A stretch of DNA of 64,000 nt, from positions 1,255,001-1,319,000 of the forward strand of contig OY986967.1 of assembly GCA_963920575.1 (NCBI GenBank), read 5' to 3'. A program made the position numbers and the translations under genes. This document shows positions 22,441 through 32,867 of this stretch, piece by piece; the first letter of the stretch is position 1, and each line of letters begins with the position of its first letter. Below the pieces are notes generated by a model. That model saw nothing but the letters and a program-made list of their open reading frames with translations. It did no database searches and was not told the DNA's origin. Source of the DNA: Narthecium ossifragum. Taxonomy: Eukaryota > Streptophyta > Magnoliopsida > Dioscoreales > Nartheciaceae.

Positions 22441-22982
22441 TATAGAGAACTGTTTGATTTCCCTTCTGAAATGTCTTGATTAATGTGGAGACTAACATTT
22501 TGGAGATGAACATGAGACATGAGACTAACAACCTTGCCTGCCCAGCCAAATTCACTATCATGGAAATGTCTTGATAGTATGAAAAGCTCATTATGGAGAC
22601 TAACAACCTTGATAATATGGATCTTATAGTGCATCTACTGAAGTTTGTAAATCTTGAAGTTTATTACCTTAGCAAGTCTATGCTCCTACTTTGTAAACTC
22701 TGGAAGCTGCTTTTGCTATACTTCTAAAGTTCTACTTTTGACTTACATATCTCATGGTCATTGGCTAATATCATTTTAGAGCCTTCTGCATTGAGTAATG
22801 GATTGTTTACTTTAAATATGCTATTCTGCATTAATGTGTACCCCTATTGTTGGTTTTGTTTTTAAAGTTGTTAAATGATGTGTTGGCTTGAGAGATAAGA
22901 GGTATTATAGGTACACTAATGCAGAGTTGGTTGTTTTGAACTCATAAAGCATTCTTCCAACTGCTATTATATACTGAGAGCT
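22441..22982. other. Spacer between RLK-B and a CACTA end
   Basis: AT-rich DNA upstream of RLK-B. The promoter of RLK-B should lie here but no clear TATA box stands out. No gene seen. Confidence 0.35.
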
Positions 22983-23220
22983 ATGTAATGTATAATCCTT
23001 TACACCAATCGAATTCATGCTATTAAAAGCATTACATAGCATTCACTATATAACCTATGTAGCATTCAGTATCATATTACAGTGTCAACTGCTATTAAAA
23101 ACCTTACATAGCAGTGTCATTGAAATTATAAAACCAATTAATTTCATAATCTATTATAGCATCCGGATTTATATACATGGCGTGCATCCGCTGCTATGAT
23201 ATACGTGTTTTCCTGTAGTG
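22983..23220 (+). mobile_element. 3' end of a CACTA (En/Spm) transposon with subterminal repeats
   Basis: The segment ends GTGTTTTCCTGTAGTG, the reverse complement of a CACTACAGGAAAAC terminus. The preceding 240 bp contain repeated CTATTAAAA...TTACATAGCA and CTATGTAATG motifs in both orientations, the subterminal repeats typical of CACTA elements. No 5' terminus was found, so it is a remnant or a deleted derivative. Confidence 0.65.
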
Positions 23221-23346
23221 TCTATTGCGAGCCTAGCTCGAGCTGAGCTTTGAGGCTCGACTCAAACTCGAGCCTGAGCCTGACTAAAAGAGCCGAGCTC
23301 GAGCTGGAGCAAGTTAGGCCGGCTCGGCTCGGCTCAATTACAGCCC
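23221..23346. repeat. GAGCTCGAGC-rich repeat, probable MITE
   Basis: Dense GAGCTCGAGCC/GGCTCGGCTC phrases end in CAATTACAGCCCT. Reverse-complemented this reads AGGGCTGTAATTGAGCC, a common plant repeat type. A second copy is split by the gypsy element (38005-38080 and 42728-42784). Confidence 0.55.
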
Positions 23347-23439
23347 TACTCCAAGGGAAAGCCTCGCAACGCTCATACTCAATATTAATCAGCCAGGCCA
23401 AAGATCAAGAACAAGATCTTAGGGGCAACATGCCCGTAA

Positions 23440-24668
23440 CACCAACAAACATGGGTGGCAAACTTATGATATATTAAATTTGATTCCAATAATCCAGAGC
23501 CAGGAGTAATCATGCACAACATATAAAGAGAAAGAAAGGATGATCAATAGCTAGAGATCAGTATGGCTTACTGATTTCGTTGGTGCCACAGGGCTTCTCC
23601 TCCTTACATCTTCATCAAGCTCCTGCACTGATATATGGCAAGAACCTCGCTCTAATGTGGGAGCTATGTAACCTCTCCACGCGTGGAAGAATCTTATACA
23701 AGTTAACATACAAGGAGAAAGGGTCAGAGAAACGAGGAGAAACCTTTAAACTTAAAGATAAAATATATGAAGCATACACATGCTCATACGATATCTAAAA
23801 GGGAAGTCATTATCAGCTCCATATATATATCCTCGGTGGGTGGCATTCGACTGCATGTTGACTCAGATTGTTATACCCTTGAAGAACACTTCTTTGTATG
23901 GCTTGGTGGAAGACTCATGATATAATGCACTACCACATGGTGTGCATTCCACAATTGTGGCACCTCTATGTGTCTTCTGTGCTGGTGACGTGGTAAGCCA
24001 CATCAGCACAAACTTTTATATCAGCCAAAATAATTGAAAATTAAAACATCAAATTTTCCTCCATGAATTTTCAAATTAGGAAGTTACTATACATAAAAAG
24101 AACAAATTCAGTGTCAACAGGAAAAAGCTTCCATGTAATTCCTTATGTTATCTCTCCTTGCAACTTGCAAGCCACATCAGCAGCCCACCTGGGTGCCACA
24201 TAAGGTGTGCACTGAACCATTTTGGTTGGTGGAATCATATAGTTCTAATATGAGGAGTGCCTATAAAAAGTTAATAAATACCAGTTGTCGGTTCGTCTAA
24301 ACTTTCAATTAGAAAAAAGACTACGGATTTTTTTTTTTGTTGGAACTAAAAAATATGATTAGGAAGACCGAGTCAAACGTTACGCTCAGGAAATGAGGTG
24401 ATTAACGCCTCAATTAGTGAAGGTGATTGGTTGCAAGAGAAGAGGTCAGGAGATGGGTTATAAATTGAAGAGTATATATCTGGATTATTGTCATCAAGAA
24501 TTGATCATGGGTTCATGTCTCATTCAGAAGAAGAAAAAAAAACCCTGAAGACTATGACTCTTTCAAGCCATACAAGCATATATCCTGCTCAGTTCCCATT
24601 AGCCTCACCTCCTTCATGGAAAACTATAATTATAAAACTTGAGCTGACGTTACTTGATGGTCTGGCCT
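23440..24668 (-). repeat. Duplicated spacer with a kinase 5'-flank ghost (copy 1)
   Basis: This matches 42860-44580 over most of its length, allowing two later insertions there. It includes the phrase AGATCAGTATGGCTTACTGA and the minus-strand GGAGGAGAAG...CAG/TAAGCC that resembles the kinase leader. No kinase ORF is attached. It also serves as the empty site for the MITE at 43897-44273 (the ancestral ATAGTTCTA is at about 24240). Confidence 0.65.
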
Positions 24669-25949
24669 AGGACCCGGTATATGTTACTCTGGTAGATTTT
24701 AGCCTGAGGGCTCATCTCATCGGAAAAAAAAAAACTAGAAGTAACATGCAAGAGTTGAGATATGCAAAGAGACAAGCTAAAATAACTACAATTAGCAGCA
24801 ACATGTTAATTAGTATGTGTATTAGGGTCCTAATATGGTTCACTTGTATTGGAAATAGTCCTGGTATTTCTAATAATGAGAGCCACAGTAGCATGTAAGA
24901 GTTTCCTACCACAAGAACTAGAGTAGTCTTCTTATAAAGCAAATACATCATAACAATAGGGTTCCTATGCTGCTGCTAACACACCAAAAAATTAAATATT
25001 GATACCTCGATGTGGCTAATTTTTGCCCTAGATTCTCTAATCTAAATAGGCTATGAACCTTTACCTAAAAGAAAGACATCTCCTATCGAGGCCATCGATG
25101 GGGCCGCTGAACGCGGTTTCGCTCGCCGTGGCCGTCGAGATCGCCGCCAAAGTCCTGATTTTGCTCCTCCCTTATTAAGAACTGTCTAACTTTCGACTCA
25201 GAATAAAAAGAGAACTGTTTAACTTCCATTTCCCAAACATTCTTTTGGTTGGATTTCCATCTGTTTCTTAAATTCGACATGAAAAAAGATTCGTGTACAT
25301 GTACATTGCATATGGCTTACGTAATCATATATTATTGACTTACGTTATAGGGACAGGCGAATGTGAGTAGATCTGGACCGTTTAAAATGACCATGTGCCT
25401 AGGTGGCATGTACCCCTAATCACTTCTCATTTGACATTCTTTTGATCACAATCATCCAAACTGTTACCTGTATATATATGGTGTATAGTTATCTTGTTCC
25501 TGTGGTACATTATACCACACATGCATAACCTTATCCATTAGCAATACACGGAGAGAGAGAAGAATTGTTCCTGTAACACAAACAATTTTGAGATAGATTA
25601 TATACAAAATTCATATAAAGAGAAGAGGTGGAGATCAGTACGACTTACTGTTACTGATATGTTGGATGAATCAGAGAGTGCTTCACTGCTTCTCCTCCTC
25701 AAATCTAGATCAATTAGTGCCTGCTCTGATGGCAAAAAAGCTCAACATAAGGTAGCTATCAACATCTTATGGAAGCTAAGATAACGAGGAGAAAAGATTA
25801 TAGAATTACTGAATAGATTAGGAGAAAACCTTGAAACTTTCTTTAAACGTTAATTAAGAAATACGAGTAGTACGCAAGCACACAGGTCATCTAATTGTTA
25901 CGAATATGAGCAATGCTACAATGCACACTCCACGGAGATGTAAGATGTT
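24669..25949. other. Spacer with further kinase-flank ghosts
   Basis: 25180-25285 resembles the sequence upstream of RLK-C (GAGAACTGTTTAACTTCC, TTCGACATGAAA). 25625-25905 is nearly identical to 52631-52890 (GGAGATCAGTACGACTTACT). The rest is AT-rich with no gene. 24790-24900 is related to 16150-16290, so it belongs to some dispersed repeat. Confidence 0.5.
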
Positions 25950-28495
25950 TAAATTTATTCGATCACAAAGTTCTGAGAGATCACTAGATTCTCATCTTTT
26001 GATTACGAAATTTTTCATGGAAAACAGAACCATCTAAAAAGAAGACAAGAGACAATGATCAAAAGCTAGAGAATTTGGCTTACATATTTCCTCTGTTCTA
26101 CAGCTGTTCTCCTCCTTCCATCTTTTAGGTGAACCTCTGCATCATGAACCTATGATCCTCTCATGAAAGCCCACATCTTTTCTCCAGCTAAAGATAGAGC
26201 AAAGAAAGGCCCAAAGAGGAAGAGCTCAGGAACCTTCAAGCCTCTTTCTTGGTCGGTAGCGTGACAAATAATTTGTGAGAGACGTGTCTTCTCCTGGGTT
26301 CTCTAAAGATAAGGCTATTAGTCCAACTAACCACAGGGTTCTCAGCAATCTATAAAGCACATTGACTTCTTTGATTGTTAAGAGCTCTAACCTGGATAGG
26401 ATCATGTGTGAATCAACTGTAGGGCCCTAGTTGGGTGTTGAATTAAAAGACTTGTGATGCCAATAGGAGCACCCAATTTTTTTGGAAGTAAAAAAGAAAA
26501 TAAAGAGTTGGGTTATGTCAACTCACCTATCATCAAAATCACAAGACGTGGACCTACACTTAGAACAAACATCTGCCAAGAAAATTTAATTGGCAAACAA
26601 ACATCAGTGAGGACGAATATAGTGACACAACAGAGGTTCCAATCTCTGTTCCTATGCTCAAACCTACACCTGAAATATAACCTGCAAGTAAGAAACAGAA
26701 CATAACTGTCTAGACAGATAATTAAAATGAGAAAATGTCCATGCAACTACAGAGTCATAATACAGAGGATTGAAACCAAAGACCTCACAAGTGAGGTCAC
26801 GACCCTTAACTTCGAAATGCACTCATGTGCATCACTTGGGTACATCCCAAAAGGACAGGTCATTGCTGTAGTTTCTCGGGTTGAGTTCATGACACTTTAA
26901 CAACATATCATACATACCCATCTATTGAGTTCAAGGAGAAAAAACCAACAAAGTTGCAATGCTTTTCTGATACATAACATATAGCATCAGAGATTTTCAT
27001 GATGATTCACTCCACTTTCAGGAACACTTTCAAGAGTCGAAGTTGCTCTACAAGTTGTATCTCCTGTATTTGAGCTCCATAGCTCCGGCCTCACGACGGT
27101 CGGCGGAGCCGTGTACTGAAACGGATTCAATGGCGCCATGATCTCCTGCTGCCCCTCCAGCATCCTCACCACGCAGACAGGTCATTGACGGACGGTCATC
27201 CGAGTGATACTGAACACACCACAGTGCCACCTTACACATCCTTTCAGCCTTCTCTCTGTTCTCCTCATCCACGGCGCATTCAGATACAATCTTCTCCATT
27301 TCGCCTTCTCCATACTTGTTCCAAATCCATCTTGGGAACCATTCTCGGCTCTCATTGGGCCTGAACTCAAGGTTTCTCCTCCTCCCAAGGATCTCAAACA
27401 ACATCATTCCAAAGCTATAAACATCACACTTGTACGTCACCGGAAAAGGCATCCACAGCTCTGGTGCAGCGTAGCCGGGAGTCCCTCTGCCTCCTGTCAC
27501 TGTCACATGAGTCTTGTCCCTGTCACAGTACCTTGCCAATCCAAAGTCTGCCACCTTTGGAGCAAAGTTGGCACTGAGAAGAACATTGCCTGGCTTTATA
27601 TCATAATGTATAATCGTCTTCTGGCACTCCTCATGGAGGTATCTAATTCCTTTGGCAGTGCCAACGGCGATTTCGTAAAGCTTCGTCCAATCGATCTTTT
27701 CTTTTGAATCAAACAAGTATCTATCTAGGGATCCATTCTCCATGAACTCGTAAACGAGAGCTTTCACTGTGGATTCGAAGCAGAACCCATAGAGCCTGAC
27801 CAAATTGACGTGATAAGTTCTTCCTATGGTGCCAATTTCTGCCATGAATTGTTCTTCAGCTTCCTTATCCATGGTATTTTTAAGGACCTTCACTGCGACT
27901 AACACACCATTGGGAAGCTGCCCTTTGTAGACTATTCCGAAGCCACCTGATCCAAGTTTCTCTGCAAAGTTCTGAGTTAAATCCACGATATGCTGTGGGG
28001 TGAAACTGACTGGTTTCTCTTTGAGGATGTCATCAAGAAATCTCTCAATGGAACCTGTATCAATCGTACAATCTTTGTTAGCTGACCAATCAGCATGTAT
28101 AGCTGCAACTTCACTATCGACAACTTGCATGGAATCTTTGATTGATTGCAGCAGCTTCTTCCTTCTGTACTTGATGATCATAACGGCTATTAAGACTGCC
28201 ACAAAAGCAACAATAATACATGTTGCTGCAGAAGTTGACAAGATTGGCAATGAGTGAGAGAGTCAAGAATGGCAAAACTCTTTAATATCGGAGTTGCATC
28301 GTGAGTTTGAAGTGTTGACTTACAGACGGTAATCGCGACAACTGTAACAGTGACTTGGCGATTTGAGGTTGGAGATGATGACGTACTGTTGCTCGAAGAA
28401 TTCGACATGATCTTTAATCTGTTCTTCTGAAACTCTATGAAAATGGAAGCAGATCCTTAATTCACTTATAGAGAACTGTTTAATTTCCCTTCTGA
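25950..28495 (-). repeat. Tandem duplication unit, copy 2 (contains RLK-C)
   Basis: Copy of 20155-22440. It carries an extra block at about 26702-26912, absent from copy 1. Confidence 0.85.
26987..28408 (-). pseudogene. RLK-C: LRK10-like receptor kinase with a late 4-bp frameshift
   Basis: Exon 1 is 28408-28324 and exon 2 starts at 28225, with the same splice sites as RLK-B. The protein parallels RLK-B through the N-terminus, membrane segment, GSGGFG, VAVK, HYDIKPGN, DFGLARYC, GTPGYAAPE and DDRPSMTC. There, at about 27174-27182, the plus strand reads CGCAGACAGGTC where RLK-B has CGCAGGTC: four extra bases from a local duplication. The frame shifts and the protein ends at 27048 with an unrelated tail of about 50 residues, while the original C-terminus (VRMLEGQQ...HHENL) remains out of frame to 26987. 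The loss removes the last helix of the kinase domain and the tail. It could still be a modified protein rather than a dead gene. Confidence 0.85.
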
Positions 28496-29091
28496 AACAT
28501 ATTTTTTATCGAATTTGATCTGTTTTTGTGACATGAAATGGAGAAGAAATGAAATTAACTGTTACGCATGCACCAAGAGACGGCCCAGCACAATGGCCCT
28601 GTGACTTGGACTAGAGCACAGATGTTCGCAGATCGGGCTCGGCGACCCGATCCGGGCTTACTCAAATCAGTTATCTAAGTTTAGGAATTTACTACTTTAT
28701 TAGAGTTCTATTAGGATTTATTGCTTTATTTACTTTCCAAGTTTTTTACCTTTTATTTGAGTCCTAATTGAGGTGTAAGATCTATTAGGTATGGTTAAGT
28801 CCAAAAAGAGCTTTAGTTATAGTTTGAGTTTAAGGGTCCATACTCTATATAAGAAGCACCCCTCTCTACTCTCATATGATCTATGCAAGCAAATATTGTT
28901 TTTCATCAACCAAGCGTTGATTGGTCTTCGTTGATTGGGCTGGTTGAGTGAAGCACTCTTCTAGAGGAGGTTAGGTGAAACACCCTTCTTCCATGTTATC
29001 TTCTTCCCCACCTCTTTCTTCTATTTTCCAGAATTTGTGCGTGCTCAAAAGATTCTTTCCTCCTTCATTCTTTGACATTATAGTTCACTTA
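28496..29091. other. Spacer upstream of RLK-C with LTR-like sequence
   Basis: 28660-29000 has a TATA-like CTCTATATAAGAAGC (about 28841-28855) followed by sequence resembling the R/U5 of an LTR, but I could not place its ends. No gene seen. Confidence 0.35.
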
Positions 29092-29236
29092 CGGGGTGTT
29101 TGGCGCCGCCCCATCCCGGCGGATCCGCGAGATGGGGGGACACGCGGATCCCGCCTGCGGGATCCGCGAGTTTGGATCTCGGACGGATCTTGCGCAGATC
29201 TCGGAAAATGGGATCCGCCGCGGTCCAAACACGCCT
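29092..29236. mobile_element. Small GC-rich MITE, TTA target duplication
   Basis: The ends CGGGGTGTTTGG and, reverse-complemented, AGGCGTGTTTGG are inverted and flanked by TTA at 29089-29091 and 29237-29239. Length is 145 bp. The interior has inverted GCGGGATCC blocks. It fits PIF/Harbinger MITEs. Confidence 0.75.
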
Positions 29237-29410
29237 TTAGTAGTGCACGTGGGATGAGAAGCACGCCTATGCGGACCAATCCACTATCGTTGGATGTACC
29301 CTTCTGAGAGGTTATCTTCTGCCTACCATTCATGCTTTAAGTAGTAAATAATAAATTACTAATATATTTATTTGGTACCTATTATAGGGGTATGAAGGTA
29401 TTTAAGGGGT

Positions 29411-30568
29411 ATGTCGGAAATCGAGCTACTACTGAAGGTTGCATAGCATAGTGCTATCTAGCAAATGAGTGTTTGAAGTTTTGTAATAAATCAAGTTGTT
29501 GATGTGGATGATTGACAAAGCTATAAGCAAGATTTTGAGAGTGAGACAATACTTGAAGGTCGTCCAATATCAATGGGGAGCCCATTACAGTTAAGTGATG
29601 AGATGTTGCAAAGTGCACATCGTTATGTATTATTTAATACTACTGAAGTTGAGCCATATTCAGAGTAAGTACAATGAACTTTGAATATAAACCTTAAACT
29701 TAATATCACATGCAATTTACAATTATAGTTTCCTATTAGAATGCACATGGAGGAGTTAAAGCTATTGGGCACACGTCTTCGAAAAGATGAAAGCTTGCTT
29801 TGGAAAAGATATACAGAGAAATTTCCTACATGGCTAAAAGAAAAGGTTGCAAAGATGTTTGTCTTCCGTTAGTTTATAAATATGTTTTTGAAAAATTGAT
29901 TATTTCTTGTCCAAATGGCATTTGACACTAATTTATATACTCAAGACTTTCACAGATTAAAGGCCAGACTAGTACAAATAGCGTGTCCAACACACTAAAA
30001 TGGCTTGCTTATGGTCCTAGAAAATATCCGATGTCATATTCTAGGTTTATTATTAATGGGCAGCGATTCCATACAAAGAAGGCAGAGAAGTCAACACATG
30101 ATAGTGGTATTTCTATTGAAGCAGCAACAGTGTGTAGATCTAGTGCAAAGGATAACGCTCAAGTAGTTGACATGGTTACCTACTATGGGGTGCTAAAAGA
30201 CATAATTTTGTTGGACTATTACACATTTCAGTTGCCTGTATTTCTATGTGATTGGGCAAATGTTGCAAGTGGTGTCAAACATGAAGATGGGTTCACATTG
30301 GTTAATCTACATCAGGGACAAAAACAGTTTGTTAAGGATCCTTTTATCCTATCATCACAAGCAAAGCAAGCATTTCTATTCAAGAGAAAGCGATTCATCT
30401 AGTTGGTATGTGGTGTTAAAGCCACAACCAAGAAGTTTCCATGGATCAGATACATGTGATGAAGACGATTATACTTTCTGCAGGCCACAGGACGTGTCAA
30501 CGCTTGATGTAGACATTAATGATCAAGATGGTAGCTTTGCAAGACTAGATTGTGAAGGCGTACTCGTG
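29411..30568 (+). pseudogene. CACTA (En/Spm) TNP2-type transposase, 3' part, decayed
   Basis: Starting with GNRATTEGCIA (then a stop) and NECLKFCNK, the plus strand gives the end of the DUF4218 domain (HRYVLFNTTEVEPYSE, donor GTAAGT). An exon with HMEELKLLGTRLRKDESLLW follows, then after an acceptor a DUF4216 domain (LKWLAYGPRKYPMSYSRFIINGQRFHTK in pieces, YYGVLKDIILLDY, DPFILSSQAKQ). A frameshift near 30375 moves the end (SSWYVVLKPQPRSFHG) into another frame, terminating at about 30570. These domains occur together in the plant CACTA transposase gene. The N-terminal transposase_21 region is missing. Confidence 0.85.
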
Positions 30569-30832
30569 TAGTTTGTAGAATTCACTTACTTTGCTAATTG
30601 CTTACTTTTTGAACAGTATGCCAACATTAATGAAATGCATTATATGGGCATTTTATACTGAAGTTGGGTGTCGTTAATTGTACCTTGGTGTTAACTGTTA
30701 GCATAGTTTTTAGAACCTTTTGTTTTCTTTACTTTCTTGTTTTCATTTTCTGTGTTTGATGATTAAGATTACTATCGTAATCTATATTCTCACCATCCTT
30801 TTATTGATTATGATTGCAGTAATTAAAGAAAA

Positions 30833-31662
30833 ATGGCTGAGGATATGCAAATTGATCACTTGAAAGGCCAAGAGTCCCAAAGGAAGACAAACTCTCCAAT
30901 TAAAGAACAACGACCTTCAAGAAAAACCAGAGGTCGTACCAAGCTACAAACTATTGCCAACGAAAGTTCTGAACGAATTCAATTTCTATTCAATGAATAT
31001 GGTCAGCCTCACGGTGCATCATCGATCAAATTGTCAACTTATTCAAGATGTTTGATTCGAGAAATTGTTCCTTATATATTTGACGATTGGCGGCTAGTTC
31101 CTGAGGAAATGATGAGAGTTCTTTGGGCCTCTATCCAAGTGGGATTATCATATTGTTAATCATCATATTGTTGTCATATATTTTAAGTGGTTAATTATCA
31201 TATTGTTGTGGTTTGATAAGGAAAATTTTGTAACTTTGCCTCGAATAAGCAAATGACTCTTGTGATACTTTGCTAATTGCAAATACTTTCCTTTTTGTTT
31301 CAACAAAAATTTATCTTGGAAGCGAGACATAGGGATTATGTGCTTAATAATATGCGAGATTATGGAGGGCCCAAAATCACGATTGGTAAGTGACATAAGG
31401 AATGCAACTGATGCAGAAGAACACTTGAAACTAAAGCCTAACAATATCTCATCATCTCAAGTCTGGAAGGCATTTGTAAGAAAGAAAATGAGGGCAGAGT
31501 TTACTGTAAGTAAAAATTCATATTGTCACGGAATTAGTTGGCATAATGCACTAATTTCATTTATTTTTTACAAGAAAAGTCTAAAAAATTCAAAAGCATA
31601 AGGTCTAATTAAATGCCACACACAAGCAGTCAAAAAGGGTATGCTAGGTTAGCTATGGACAT
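30833..31662 (+). pseudogene. CACTA second ORF (Ptta/En/Spm transposase_24-like), part 1
   Basis: The first exon (from 30833) is basic at its N-terminus (RKTNSPIKEQRPSRKTRGRT) and continues SSIKLSTYSRCLIREIVPYI...DDWRLVPEEMMRVLW. A second exon near 31312-31505 encodes KFILEARHRDYVLNNMRDYG, and a third near 31612-31662 encodes QKGYARLAMDM in a shifted frame. These are landmarks of the second plant CACTA protein. The gene resumes beyond the inserted copia element at about 37733. Confidence 0.75.
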
Positions 31663-32112
31663 GGTAATCCTTTGCCATTGATAGCAATAGTGTTTGCTTG
31701 TTAGGTTAGATGGCTGTAATAGGGGCTCTCCATTTGAACTTATTGGTTAATGCTATTCGCTTTTAGAGCTTTTAGGACAAATTGAAATAATATGGTGTTT
31801 GCTTTTAGAGCTTTATGGTTAATGCTATTTGCTTTTAGAGCTTTATGGCTGTAACAAGGGCTCTCTATTTGAGCTCAGATGAATGTTTTTTTATCGATCT
31901 TTCCTACCTCCACGGAATTTACTTCGAGCTTCTTGTTCACTACTCCTGCTTGATGGAACTATTCATAATATGGTGTTCTTTTCAACATATCTTCTTATTT
32001 CTTACATACTAAATTGTGGTGTATATAGCACAACATTTTTACGGAGCTTTGCATTGTTTTGATAGATGAGAGAGTCTCAAAACCCTTCATCTATAATTAG
32101 GGTTGATATCTA
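31663..32112. other. CACTA intron or decayed sequence before the copia insertion
   Basis: AT-rich, with repeated TGCTTTTAGAGCTTTATGG phrases (about 31755-31850) and no coding content. It lies between CACTA exons. Confidence 0.4.
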
Positions 32113-32803
32113 TGCTGACTTTTGGCTCGTTTCGCAAGTTTCACAACATAGGATCGATCCGTCTTTATAGAAGGATCGATCCGTCTCTATAGAGCGATCG
32201 ATCCTACTTTGCATTTTTCCCAGATAGAGGACTCCTTATTTGAGAAGCCTTCACCCAATCGATCCTTCTATCGATCTTACTCGCAGTAGCAACTCTACGG
32301 ACATATAGGATCGATCTTCCTTTCATGAAGGATCGATCCTACTTTGGGAGCGATCGATCCGTCTCTATAGTAGGATCGATCGGACTCGGGAATTCTGGAA
32401 TTCGTCTACACTCAAGCAAACGGATCGATCCTTCCTCTATAAAGGGATCGATCCTTCCCTATTTGATGGAAAATCCGATGGCTCAGATTTAATTCGAATT
32501 TGGGTTTATTGGGGGATATAAATAGAGTGTTTGTAACCCTAAAATCTAAGGGAGAAAAATAGGGTTTTGGAGAGAGCTTGAGAGCCTTTTGGATATAGGC
32601 TTTTGCCCTACTTTGTACTCCTTTATCTTGATTAGTGAATTGATCTCGCCGTGCCGCCCGTGGATGTAGGCTATTGCCGAACCACGTTAAACCCTTGTGT
32701 TCTTGGTGTGTTTTCTATTTTCTCTCCCTCTATTCTTTGGTGTGTTTGTTTTCTTTTCGATTGTTGGTGGATTTTTGCATTGGGGGTGCCTTTCGGCGCA
32801 ACA
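32113..32803 (+). repeat. 5' LTR of the copia element
   Basis: Begins TGCTGACTTTTGG (TG retained) and ends GCGCAACA. U3 carries nine GATCGATC palindromes; the TATA box GGATATAAATAG is at about 32514-32525. R/U5 runs to 32803, two bases before the primer-binding site. Confidence 0.9.
32151..32525 (+). promoter_or_regulatory. U3 module: nine GATCGATC palindromes and TATA box
   Basis: Decamers containing GATCGATC start at 32151, 32173, 32195, 32308, 32330, 32351, 32373, 32422 and 32445. Neighbours within a group are 21, 22 or 23 bp apart, two helical turns. The 11-13 bp linkers are themselves similar (GTCTCTATAGAG). The last site ends 60 bp before the TATA box. Confidence 0.7.
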
Positions 32804-32867
32804 AGTGGTATCAGAGCTCAGGTTCAGATCTGGGCATTGGAATTGATTCATCATCCACATCGAAAAG

